Source: Muribaculaceae bacterium
Lineage (GTDB): Bacteria; Bacteroidota; Bacteroidia; Bacteroidales; Muribaculaceae
Length of the DNA: 61,169 nt
NCBI GenBank assembly: GCA_017405965.1
Contig: JAFQZK010000025.1
Location: 1-61,169, forward strand
Direction of reading: 5' to 3'
The position numbers and the translations under genes were made by a program. Position 1 is the first letter of the stretch; the number at the start of each line of letters is the position of its first letter. This document shows positions 43,109 through 51,757 of the stretch, piece after piece. The notes beneath the pieces are model-generated. The model made no database searches, was not told the origin of the DNA, and saw nothing but the letters and a program-made list of their open reading frames with translations.

Positions 43109-43876
43109 TCAGTTCTGGAATCTCTCCCGAGCCTCAAGAATCAGCAATTCGGCCTTCTTGAACTCATCCCGCATCTCGTCTTCGAGGGTATCCCTCTCAG
43201 GGGTGACTTTGTGGCTCGACTGCTGCTCACTGAATTCAATCAAATCTTTTTCGCTCACGCCCATCATCACCATGCAGTTATCACGAATGGCTTTCATGTC
43301 ATGCAAGAAAGACCAAGCAATGAATGAATATTCCGGAAAGTCCGCATTTAACAACAACGATTTTAAGGATGTGAAGACAGCTTTCGACTCAACATCATCC
43401 CTCAACCTGTCCAATACCTCATTTTTGTATTTACTGCGCAAGCCATAGAATGACGATACCTCATTGACGAAGTTGACGTTGCCAATGGTGCTGAAAGTCT
43501 CGATACTGGTAGAGAAAATCTTTTCGGTCGTTTCAGGGTAATTCTCATTGATTAGCGTTATAGCCGGTAAAAACTTGCTGCGCAGCTCATTGAACTTTTC
43601 GGGATGGAGCACCAATTCCTGCTCGGCACTACTAGCCTCGCGCAGAGCAGTATCGGCTTTCTGCATGAACTCTATCGTCTTGTCAAAGTCGCAGATGACC
43701 ATCATCACCATTTCCTTCTTGGCCGACTGTTTCTTGTTGTAGTCGATGATGGCTGCCGTGCCAAAGGTGAGCACAATCGATATTGTAGTGGCGATAAGCG
43801 ACAGCAGAAACTGCTTGGCAGTAGCGATTCCACTGCCCGACTTCAGCGTGCTGGGTGTATGTAACTTGACATTCAT
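43109..43876 (-). CDS. Membrane-anchored helical protein of unknown function
   Basis: This 255-residue protein has one N-terminal membrane segment (QFLLSLIATTISIVLTFGTA) followed by charged helices (EMVMMVICDFDKTIEFMQKA to ELLILEARERFQN). The long open frame starts at 43954, but a TATCTTTG box at 43903-43910 places the transcript start near 43897, so ATG 43876 is chosen. No family is recognised. It lies after the 2122-residue protein and degenerate repeat R5, and upstream of the dockerin/FISUMP gene with a 62-bp gap. Confidence 0.55.
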   Translation of the reverse strand: MNVKLHTPSTLKSGSGIATAKQFLLSLIATTISIVLTFGTAAIIDYNKKQSAKKEMVMMVICDFDKTIEFMQKADTALREASSAEQELVLHPEKFNELRSKFLPAITLINENYPETTEKIFSTSIETFSTIGNVNFVNEVSSFYGLRSKYKNEVLDRLRDDVESKAVFTSLKSLLLNADFPEYSFIAWSFLHDMKAIRDNCMVMMGVSEKDLIEFSEQQSSHKVTPERDTLEDEMRDEFKKAELLILEARERFQN

Positions 43877-43902
43877 AATATTGGAGAATTTGTTAAACAT
43901 CG

Positions 43903-43910
43903 CAAAGATA
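43903..43910 (-). promoter_or_regulatory. -7 promoter box for the 255-residue membrane protein gene
   Basis: TATCTTTG on the minus strand. It fixes the start codon at 43876 and makes the longer frame unlikely. Confidence 0.55.
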
Positions 43911-43959
43911 GCAATAATTTCGGTTATTGGAATCAAGATGCCCATGATTTTCATTCATC

Positions 43960-44037
43960 GATTACACCAAGCATTGCTCATGCATCTCTCACCCAGGTGA
44001 CGTTCTCTATGCTTCAAGAGGCGCCGATGACGTCGAG
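43960..44037 (-). repeat. Possible degenerate array repeat copy R5
   Basis: Contains ATTGCTCATGCATCTCTC and AGAGGCGCCGATGACGTCGA, which resemble parts of R3 (ATGTTCATGCAAGCATGG, CATCTCTC and TGAGGCGCTGG) with several changes and gaps. Similarity is weak, so this may be coincidence. It lies between the 2122-residue protein and the 255-residue protein. Confidence 0.3.
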
Positions 44038-44048
44038 GCTCATTAAAA

Positions 44049-44084
44049 CAACAAGCCGCACCCGTGATGCGGATGCGGCTGTTG
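44049..44084 (-). terminator. Terminator of the 2122-residue protein gene
   Basis: CAACAAGCCGCA pairs with TGCGGCTGTTG, with one bulged base, plus an inner CCG/CGG. On the minus strand it is followed by TTTTAATG. It lies 18 bp after the stop codon at 44102. Confidence 0.75.
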
Positions 44085-44101
44085 TGAATGATGTGACGAC
44101 G

Positions 44102-47100
44102 TCAACGCAGCACCTTGCGTGAGTTGCGGCTGCCGTCGCTATAGGTGGTCACAATGATGTTGAAACCGTCAAACGGCTTGCTGCTCTCGACACCCATCAT
44201 GTTGTAGTAACGTACATTCACGACGGTGCGGGCAGTGGTCACCTCTTCGACGGTGGTCACATTACCCATGCTGCTGCCGTTGGAGCCGGCGGGGCTGGCC
44301 TCGATCGGGAAGATGATGAACTTGCTGTCTTCCAAACCCTCATAGTCACGGGTGAAGTACATGTTGGCATAGTTACCCTGACCATTGCCGTCACGACGAG
44401 GAGCGTTCTTGACATTGACTTTTTCATTGTCGCCTTCATCGCCATTGCCGGGGGCGTAGCACTCGTTGGGTTCGTAGCCTTCGCCATTACCACGGGCATA
44501 GCGGATGATGGCCTTGAGCTTGTAGGCTTGTCCAGGCTGGAAGATCTGCCACCAGGCCATGCCCACCGAATCCATGTCAAAGAGCGACCAGTTGACCTTC
44601 ACAGCGCCATATTGCATGTAGCCGTTGCTGTAAGGACCGTATTCCTGACCATAGCCACCCAGGGCATTGTCAAGCTGATCGCCGCTCAGGTACTGCAAAT
44701 CGTTGTACTTATCACCGGGAATGACAATACTGCGATCCCAGTTCATGGGAGCATAGAAGCGTCCCGGGTCAACAGGCTGCTCAAGGGCTACCGAAGTGAA
44801 GGGTCGATACTCACCCGAGACGTAGTCGCCATAAGGTCGTATGCCACTGCTCGGGTTGATCTCATTCAGGTTGTCATAGACAATCCAGGTGATGTAAGCA
44901 ATCTCCTGGGGCTTCGGAGCGACATAGTACATCTTGTAAGGCTCATCCTCTACCCTGGTTCGAGTCACCGTTCCATAGAGGACTTCACCGGTCTCGGGGT
45001 CAGTTTCCCACTGGATGCTGGGTTTGGTCCTGTAAGTGCCCTCATAGCTGTCGGGCTGCCATTCAGGATGGGCATAGTTGAACACGATGGTGTCGTTGAA
45101 ACTGGCCGATACATAGACGTTGGGCTCATAGGACATCGTGCGGCCCATACCGATCTTGAGCACATGGGCGGTGGGGTTGATGGTGTCGGTCATGAACACG
45201 TCGAGCGTTCCCGCGGGGATGATGTGTCCCACATAGTCGGCCAGAGCCGGACGCTGACTCTCCTCGACAGGCAGTGCAGAGCCACCGTCATAGTTGGGCG
45301 ACATGACGAGCTTCACCCAGTTACTCTGGTCATAGCTCGTCTTCTTGTCCATGATCTGCGAACGGCCAGGAGTGTGGCTGCTGTAGCAGATGTCATAGAC
45401 ATAGTCGGTATAGGTCGAATCGGGCTTGACTGATTTCTCGCCGTAGAGGTTGAGATCCTTGGCATACAGGGCACCAGTGACATAAATCGTATCGGGCTTG
45501 CCCGAGATGCCGGTAATCTCGATGGGCGTCACGGCATCCCTGTCGTAGTAAACTGCCAGCAGGTCGTTGCTCACGGTGTAGCGCACCTCCTCGGCCGCAG
45601 TGCGGATGAGGTTGTTGAGCGTGTAGGCACCGTCAAACAGACCCAGGTAGTCAAACACGCCACCGTTGACGAATTCAAAGTCACCGGTCTGTTCCTTGGT
45701 CTCGTCGAACTCGTTGGGATTACCGTCGTTGAAGATGACGTTGTCGGGCGGGTTCATCGCGTTGCCATGAGCATCGATGAGGATGCCGAAGTCGTACCTC
45801 CAAACTTCATAACCGGTTACCGGGTCAATACCCACGCACTCGCAGGGTCGGCCGGGCCAATCCTGCACATCGCGGCCATAACCGTCATGGTAGTGGCCGG
45901 AGGAGTTGTTGTCCCAAGCATAGCAATAGACGTTCTCCCAGCCCACGGTGTTGATGAAGTAGGCATAGTAGTGTCCCTCCATGACCACAGCGTTGGTGGG
46001 CAGTGCATTGGCCGAGTAGTCGAAGTACTCGCGGGTGTGATCGGTCATCACCGAGGTGCCGTTCGACTCATCCCAGGTAACCCACAACAGGCCGGAATGG
46101 CGCTGGATGGTGTCGCTCTGATTAGGAGCCTTATTGGTGCGGGTGAAGAACAGGTCACAGATCGAGGCGTGCACTTGCCAGTGCCACCATTTCTTGCCAT
46201 CGGCAGTGATGGTGTCGCCCAGATAGTCCACATTGTAGAAATTGGTGTTGCTCCAAGTGCCGTTCTGGCGGTTGTAGGCACTCAGGGGCCAAGCACCGCC
46301 TTCAAACATCTCATGGGTGTAGGTCGTGCCCGGATTCTGAATGTTGGAGATCTCGACGTTTTCGGTCTGCTCCAGATACACATTCATGGGCGAGAGCATG
46401 GAGTGGTCGGTCTTGATGAGTTTAACCCAATGCTCGGTGGTGTTCACCAGGACGTTGTAAACGCCGGCCGTGAGCATCCTGTACTCGCCGTAGGTATCAC
46501 TCCACAGGCCCAACGAGAGGTTGTGGTTGGCCATGGCGTCGGTGAAGCCCAGATAGTTGGTGCCGCCATCGTTGACGGTGTATCCGTCGGCACCGCCGTT
46601 ACCATAGCGGATTCCCACATGACTCCAGTCATCGCCCAGAGCGGTCGAGAAGCAGAAGGTGGCGTTGTTGCTCAAAATCACATTGTTCAGGTAGTAGGTC
46701 TGCGAGCTGCTGTCATACTTGAGCTGAGCGGCATTACTGCTGCTGTAGTTGTACTCCGTCGTGCCGATGATGTAAGTACCGTGCATGTACAGATTGTCGG
46801 CGACAGGCGAGGGCTCCACATTGTACAACTCGTAGTAGTTGAACTCCTCGTCGTCTTTCCTGACGGTGTTCCACTTGATGTAGTAGGTACCCGGGGAGAT
46901 ATTGGTGATGTCCTTGGTCTTGGAACCGTCGCCACCGCCACTGACAATGGCACCGACCAGATCGACCGAAGAAACACCACGCCAACGATACCAGTTGTTG
47001 CCGTCGTGCAGCGTCTCGATGCTGTCAGCACCAAGCGCAGTACCGGGATAGGGATCAGTCAGGGCAATGGTATTGCCTTCCCAAACGTAGATGTAAGGCG

Positions 47101-50100
47101 TCACGCTGGGATCGTCGGGCAGGATGTAGAAGGTGTAATCGTAGTAGGGCAGGTCGCCGGCTACCTTGAACAGCATGTTGGCGGGGTCAAAGTAGATGGT
47201 CACCGTGCCGGGAGCGACATGAATCTGGTAAGCGCCGCCATCGTTGCCGCCAGCCAGCTGGGTGCTCTGCCAGTTACCGTTGAGGCTCACGTTCTGGTTA
47301 CCGACGGTGGGACCGTAGCGGTATTGGGAATTGAAGGTATCCCAGTCGGCTGCCGTGTTGTTGTCGGCGAACACGAAGCTATAGGTACCCTGCTCGGTCA
47401 CGTTGGCCGTGTAAGAGTAAACACCCGTCGTGGGATCGAAGGTCATTGCCGTCGTGGGCGCATAGGTCCATCCAAGTCCCAATCCGTCTGAACCCACGAT
47501 GTAGTAGGTGCCCATATTATCGGCCTGGATGAGGGTGAGGTCGTAATTCACATTCGCGCCGTCGAAGGTCACAGTCAGCGTGTAGGTACCGTCATGCGGC
47601 ACATCCAGATTGATGTTGTCGGCAGGTCTCCAAGAGCCGTCATCGCCGTTGACTTTGAAGGCATACTCGCCGTCTCTGGTCAAGTGGACGTTGCTGGCAG
47701 TCCAGGTATAGGTGCCGGTCTGGCTGTCGTAAGTCATTTTGCCGGCCTCGCTCTGAGTCCAGATAGCGCCAAACAGATCCTCGTCATTACCCACAACGTA
47801 ATAGATGATCGGAGGCGTGGTTCCTTCAACCTTGTACTGCATGTTGATTGCATCGAAGTAGAAGGTCATTGTGCCGGCGCCAGCCACAACGCTGTAGGAA
47901 CCGTTGTCGCCGCCAGCCTTCTGGGTAGCGGTATAGCCGCTGTTGAGGGTATAAACCACGTCACCATTGTTGGGGCCGATGCGATAGGTGTTGTTGAAAA
48001 CAGTCCAGTCGGCATTCTGCCCGTCGGCAAAGACAAATTGTGTCGTGGCCTTGTCGGTCAACGGGGTGGCATAAGAATAGATGCCGTCGCCCTCATAGAC
48101 CATGGCAATGCCCTGGTCACATGAGAAACCGCCCAAGACGCCGTCACCAGTGATGTAAACAGTGGCGGGAGCCGTCATCGTCAGCGTGTGGCTGAGGGTT
48201 CCGTCGCTGTTGAGGGTGATGGTCACGGTATAGGTACCGCTCATGGGCACGTTGATAATGGCGTTGTCGCCGTTGCTGTCGCCAATCCACACGCCCTCGT
48301 TGGTGCCATCGTTGCCATAGGCCTTGTAGCCGTACTCTCCCCTAGTCAGGGTCAAGCCCGTAAAGGTCTTGCTGTAGCTGCCGTCACCGTTGGAGGTCAT
48401 CTGAGTGCCCTCGGTGCTCCAAGCGTTGAAATCACTCTCGGCATAATACACGATAGCGGGGTCGGCAGCCGCATTGGGGCCACTGATGGTGTTGCCGCCG
48501 CCATAGGTGAAGTAGCTCGTGCCGGGGGCTATAGCCAGGCTCTGGGTTTGAGTCGTATTGTCGCCCTCGTCAAAAATCAGGCTGAGCGAGGCATAGCTGG
48601 AACCTGTCAGCGTGTACTTGTAGTAGGTGTAACCGTTGATGGCCTCGGTGGAGAAAGCAGCATCGGTCAAAGCGGTGCCGGGGAAGCCGCCCAGCAGCTC
48701 ATCACTGCCGTTCCACAAGTACATGTAAGGCGTTCCGTCGCCCTTATAGCGCACGTAGATGGTGTAATCATAGGTGGGCGCGGGCTCTGGTGCATCGGTG
48801 GTGATGGTATAAGTGTTGTCGTTGACATTCCAGCGGATGTAGTAGGTATCGGGGGCCAGACTGGTGATGTCGGTAGTCTGATAGCCGTTGCCGCCGTTGT
48901 TGACGATGGCATTCATCAGGTTGGCATAGAGCGCACCGGTCCACTTGTACCAGGTGTTGCCGTCGGCAAGTTCTTCGGTATCAACCATCGCCGTGCCTGC
49001 CCAGTCGCCAAGGGGATGGTAGTTGTTATTATTGGTACCCCACAGGTACAGGGTCGGCGTCACGCTGCCGTCGTCGGGCAGGACGTAGAACGTGTAGGTG
49101 TACGTCGGATCGGGCTGAACGAGGTTCAACACGGCGTTGACGGTTCCGTTGTTGCTGTCGTAAGTCACCGTCACAGTGTAAGTGCCGGGAACATCGGCGC
49201 TGAACGTCTGGTTGCCGCTACTGGGGTACCAAGTGCCGTCGGAGCAATAGACACGATACTTGTAATTAGTGTTCTGGATGAGATGGAATTGACCTGAGGT
49301 CCAGGTGTAAACGCCATCCTCATCGGGGTCTGCCATCTGGGTGTTGGTCAAACCAGTGTTCCAGGCATCGGGGAAGATGCTGGTGCTGTCACCCTTGACG
49401 TAGTAATCCTTGGCAATCGTGGGGGCCGTGCCATCAACCTTGTAACGCATATTCGCGACATCCAGGGTGATGGTCACTTGACCGGCGTCCAAAGTCACAG
49501 CATAGCTGCCACCACCTTTCTGCGTCGGAGCCCAGGTGCCCAAGTTCACGGTTTCGTTGCCGCTATTGGGGCCGTAACGGTGGTTGCCGTTAAAATCATC
49601 CCAGGTGCTGCCGCCGCCATCGGCAAATGTGAAGTAGTAGGTGCCGAGAGCAGTGACGTTATAATTGTAGGTATAGATGTCATTGACGTCATCATAGGCC
49701 ATCGTTCTCAGGTTCTGCTGCTGATAGCTGAAACCGCCAAGGCCCAGGCCATTGTCACCAGTGATGTAATAGTTGGGGATAGTCGGGGTGACACTTTTTT
49801 CGGTGACCGTCACATCGACGTTCTTGGTGATGACATTGAAAGAGAAAGTCACATCGGCTTTACCGGTGAATCCCACATTATAGGACTTGTTTGAACTCGG
49901 CCAAGCGTAAGTCCATGCATGGTCTTGATTGACTTTGAACAAATAATTACCGGCGGTGACATCCACGTCGGTGAACGATAGCGTATAGTTGATACCATCG
50001 CTGCTTGTCATGTCATTGTTGGCGTCGTTTTGTCCCCATGAGGAAGCCAGAATTTCGGTTTGGTTTCCGGCCACCGTAAGGGTCTTGAACGGTCCGAACA

Positions 50101-50470
50101 ATGAAACTGAATTGTTGCTTGAGTCAAAGAGATAAACAATACTCCACTGGCCAGTTGAACTCACAGAGTAGCCGTAATCACTGCCTGGGTAAGCCGTACT
50201 CCAATCATGGTTTTTAACGATCTTAAAGGCGTAATCGTTGCTCTGATTGACATTGGCTGTTCTCGCTAAATAATAATAGCTTGAATTTGGATCCTTGGTC
50301 ATGTCGTTTCCTGCATAGTTTTGTGCCCAATTCTGGTTTTGCAGGAAACCGTTGCTGGTACCCGCCACAGTGTAGGTTTGAGCCCACAGCTGCGGCACAG
50401 AGGCGGCCAGGCATAGCAACAATGCTAAAAGCCTGAAGCCTTTGATCTTAGATAATTTTACCTGTTTCAT
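44102..50470 (-). CDS. Giant secreted multimodular protein with glycan-binding-like repeats
   Basis: This 2122-residue protein has a signal peptide (LLALLLCLAASVPQLWAQ). Three related units of about 115 residues, at about 231, 770 and 988, share ITGD or VGSDGLGLG openings, FADG or FADN, and a closing MRYKVDG, MQYKVEG or MLFKVAG. Two other units, at about 460 and 1113, share LPDDGSVTPTLYLWGTN / LPDDPSVTPYIYVWEGN. They look like beta-sandwich starch- or glycan-binding modules (CBM26/SusE-like). From about 1300 the sequence is mixed. It ends with RYYNMMGVESSKPFDGFNII and VTTYSDGSRNSRKVLR, a C-terminal sorting-like tail. Enzyme motifs were not recognised. Confidence 0.7.
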   Translation of the reverse strand: MKQVKLSKIKGFRLLALLLCLAASVPQLWAQTYTVAGTSNGFLQNQNWAQNYAGNDMTKDPNSSYYYLARTANVNQSNDYAFKIVKNHDWSTAYPGSDYGYSVSSTGQWSIVYLFDSSNNSVSLFGPFKTLTVAGNQTEILASSWGQNDANNDMTSSDGINYTLSFTDVDVTAGNYLFKVNQDHAWTYAWPSSNKSYNVGFTGKADVTFSFNVITKNVDVTVTEKSVTPTIPNYYITGDNGLGLGGFSYQQQNLRTMAYDDVNDIYTYNYNVTALGTYYFTFADGGGSTWDDFNGNHRYGPNSGNETVNLGTWAPTQKGGGSYAVTLDAGQVTITLDVANMRYKVDGTAPTIAKDYYVKGDSTSIFPDAWNTGLTNTQMADPDEDGVYTWTSGQFHLIQNTNYKYRVYCSDGTWYPSSGNQTFSADVPGTYTVTVTYDSNNGTVNAVLNLVQPDPTYTYTFYVLPDDGSVTPTLYLWGTNNNNYHPLGDWAGTAMVDTEELADGNTWYKWTGALYANLMNAIVNNGGNGYQTTDITSLAPDTYYIRWNVNDNTYTITTDAPEPAPTYDYTIYVRYKGDGTPYMYLWNGSDELLGGFPGTALTDAAFSTEAINGYTYYKYTLTGSSYASLSLIFDEGDNTTQTQSLAIAPGTSYFTYGGGNTISGPNAAADPAIVYYAESDFNAWSTEGTQMTSNGDGSYSKTFTGLTLTRGEYGYKAYGNDGTNEGVWIGDSNGDNAIINVPMSGTYTVTITLNSDGTLSHTLTMTAPATVYITGDGVLGGFSCDQGIAMVYEGDGIYSYATPLTDKATTQFVFADGQNADWTVFNNTYRIGPNNGDVVYTLNSGYTATQKAGGDNGSYSVVAGAGTMTFYFDAINMQYKVEGTTPPIIYYVVGNDEDLFGAIWTQSEAGKMTYDSQTGTYTWTASNVHLTRDGEYAFKVNGDDGSWRPADNINLDVPHDGTYTLTVTFDGANVNYDLTLIQADNMGTYYIVGSDGLGLGWTYAPTTAMTFDPTTGVYSYTANVTEQGTYSFVFADNNTAADWDTFNSQYRYGPTVGNQNVSLNGNWQSTQLAGGNDGGAYQIHVAPGTVTIYFDPANMLFKVAGDLPYYDYTFYILPDDPSVTPYIYVWEGNTIALTDPYPGTALGADSIETLHDGNNWYRWRGVSSVDLVGAIVSGGGDGSKTKDITNISPGTYYIKWNTVRKDDEEFNYYELYNVEPSPVADNLYMHGTYIIGTTEYNYSSSNAAQLKYDSSSQTYYLNNVILSNNATFCFSTALGDDWSHVGIRYGNGGADGYTVNDGGTNYLGFTDAMANHNLSLGLWSDTYGEYRMLTAGVYNVLVNTTEHWVKLIKTDHSMLSPMNVYLEQTENVEISNIQNPGTTYTHEMFEGGAWPLSAYNRQNGTWSNTNFYNVDYLGDTITADGKKWWHWQVHASICDLFFTRTNKAPNQSDTIQRHSGLLWVTWDESNGTSVMTDHTREYFDYSANALPTNAVVMEGHYYAYFINTVGWENVYCYAWDNNSSGHYHDGYGRDVQDWPGRPCECVGIDPVTGYEVWRYDFGILIDAHGNAMNPPDNVIFNDGNPNEFDETKEQTGDFEFVNGGVFDYLGLFDGAYTLNNLIRTAAEEVRYTVSNDLLAVYYDRDAVTPIEITGISGKPDTIYVTGALYAKDLNLYGEKSVKPDSTYTDYVYDICYSSHTPGRSQIMDKKTSYDQSNWVKLVMSPNYDGGSALPVEESQRPALADYVGHIIPAGTLDVFMTDTINPTAHVLKIGMGRTMSYEPNVYVSASFNDTIVFNYAHPEWQPDSYEGTYRTKPSIQWETDPETGEVLYGTVTRTRVEDEPYKMYYVAPKPQEIAYITWIVYDNLNEINPSSGIRPYGDYVSGEYRPFTSVALEQPVDPGRFYAPMNWDRSIVIPGDKYNDLQYLSGDQLDNALGGYGQEYGPYSNGYMQYGAVKVNWSLFDMDSVGMAWWQIFQPGQAYKLKAIIRYARGNGEGYEPNECYAPGNGDEGDNEKVNVKNAPRRDGNGQGNYANMYFTRDYEGLEDSKFIIFPIEASPAGSNGSSMGNVTTVEEVTTARTVVNVRYYNMMGVESSKPFDGFNIIVTTYSDGSRNSRKVLR

Positions 50471-50867
50471 TTGTTCTAGTATATAAAAAACTGTAGTAGT
50501 TCTTGATGATAGTTCTAATGGTTTGAAATACTTAAAGTTAAATAAAAGCGCGCAAATATATGGTTTCTTTTTAGAAGATGTTTTTGGGAAACAACGCTTT
50601 AACGAAAAAAAACATGCAATCGTTTGCAGAAATATTACGGTTTCTCATAAAAACCCTACTGTTTCTATCACAATGAAACAGAGCTAGTACAGCTTAATAA
50701 TTCAGGGCAATGGAGAATTGTGGCACGATTTTTGCTGCAACACCAGTGATAGAAGGCTAATAATCATTAAAAAATGTATTATCTGCCCTCGATGTCAATA
50801 AATGTCGAAAAAAAATTGTAATTTTGCAGTTTGTTCGCGACATGCAGATTTTTTAATATAAGCACTC
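50471..50867. promoter_or_regulatory. Divergent promoter region between the giant protein and dpm1-like gene
   Basis: About 400 bp without genes. On the minus strand TATATTTG (50560-50553) is a -7 box about 80 bp before the giant protein. On the plus strand TAATTTTG (50819-50826) lies 42 bp before the glycosyltransferase. Neither has a convincing -33 TTTG at 19-21 bp. Nothing else was recognised. Confidence 0.55.
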
Positions 50868-51638
50868 ATGAAGTCAGACAGTTTAGTAATCATTCCTACT
50901 TACAACGAGAAGGAGAACATCAGGAACATCATCACCGCCGTGCTCGAGTTGAACGAGCACCAGTTTGATGTGCTCATTGTCGATGACAATTCGCCCGACG
51001 GCACCGCTGCCATCGTGGACGCGATGATCGAGGAGCGCCCTGAGCGAATCCACATCCTCAAGCGAGCCGGTAAGCAGGGATTGGGCACAGCCTACATCGC
51101 TGGCTTCAAGTGGGCCCTGGATCATGGCTACGAGTACATCATCGAGATGGATGCCGACTTCTCACACCCCGTCAACAAGCTTCCCGAGCTGCAGGACTCT
51201 TGCGCCACTAAAGGTGCCGACGTATCGGTGGGCTCAAGATACCTGACCGGCGTGAATGTCGTCAACTGGCCGATGGGAAGAATGCTCATGAGTTACTTCG
51301 CATCGGCCTATGTGAGATTGATTACCGGCATGCAGGTGCGCGACGCCACGGCAGGCTTCGTGTGCTACCGTCGTGAGGTGCTGCAGTCCATCAACCTGGA
51401 CGCCATCGAGTTCAAGGGCTACGCTTTCCAGATCGAGATGAAGTTCACGGCTCACCGCATGGGCTTCATCATCAAGGAGGTGCCTATTGTGTTCATCAAC
51501 CGCGTGTTAGGCACGAGCAAGATGAACAGCAGCATCTTCTTCGAGGCGCTGTGGGGCGTGATCAAGTTGCGTCTTGACTCCATGTTCAACAAGAAGCGCT
51601 TCACACGCATGCCGCTGCCCAAGCAGCTCACTCAGTAA
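50868..51638 (+). CDS. Polyprenol monophosphomannose synthase (DPM1-like GT2)
   Basis: This 256-residue glycosyltransferase family 2 protein starts SLVIIPTYNEKENIRNIITA with VDDNSPDGTAAI and the DxD metal site MDADFSH at about residue 95. The C-terminal part has FKGYAFQIEMKFTAHRMGFI and VPIVFINRVLGTSKM. It is predicted to move mannose (or another hexose) from GDP to polyprenyl phosphate, giving a membrane donor for protein or envelope glycosylation. Bacteroidota DPM1-like proteins lack the C-terminal membrane domain, as here. A terminator follows. Confidence 0.85.
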   Translation: MKSDSLVIIPTYNEKENIRNIITAVLELNEHQFDVLIVDDNSPDGTAAIVDAMIEERPERIHILKRAGKQGLGTAYIAGFKWALDHGYEYIIEMDADFSHPVNKLPELQDSCATKGADVSVGSRYLTGVNVVNWPMGRMLMSYFASAYVRLITGMQVRDATAGFVCYRREVLQSINLDAIEFKGYAFQIEMKFTAHRMGFIIKEVPIVFINRVLGTSKMNSSIFFEALWGVIKLRLDSMFNKKRFTRMPLPKQLTQ

Positions 51639-51651
51639 CAATCATCCGACG

Positions 51652-51694
51652 AATCGATTTGATTCCCGCTGTCGCGGCGCAGATCAAATCGATT
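51652..51694 (+). terminator. Terminator after the DPM1-like gene
   Basis: AATCGATTTGAT and ATCAAATCGATT form a perfect 12-bp stem, with a smaller CCGC/GCGG stem inside, followed by TTTTTGTTTTTT. It separates the gene from the calcium ATPase gene. Confidence 0.9.
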
Positions 51695-51757
51695 TTTGTT
51701 TTTTGGAACGATTTTTGCCTTCATAGGCATTGTACCTACGCAAGACAATCACATCAA

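Noticed and set aside
45767-49297. Long plus-strand open frames opposite the 2122-residue gene
   Set aside because: The minus frame has a signal peptide, repeated modules and a proper terminator; the opposite frames are Val/Gly/His-rich artefacts of its codon usage.
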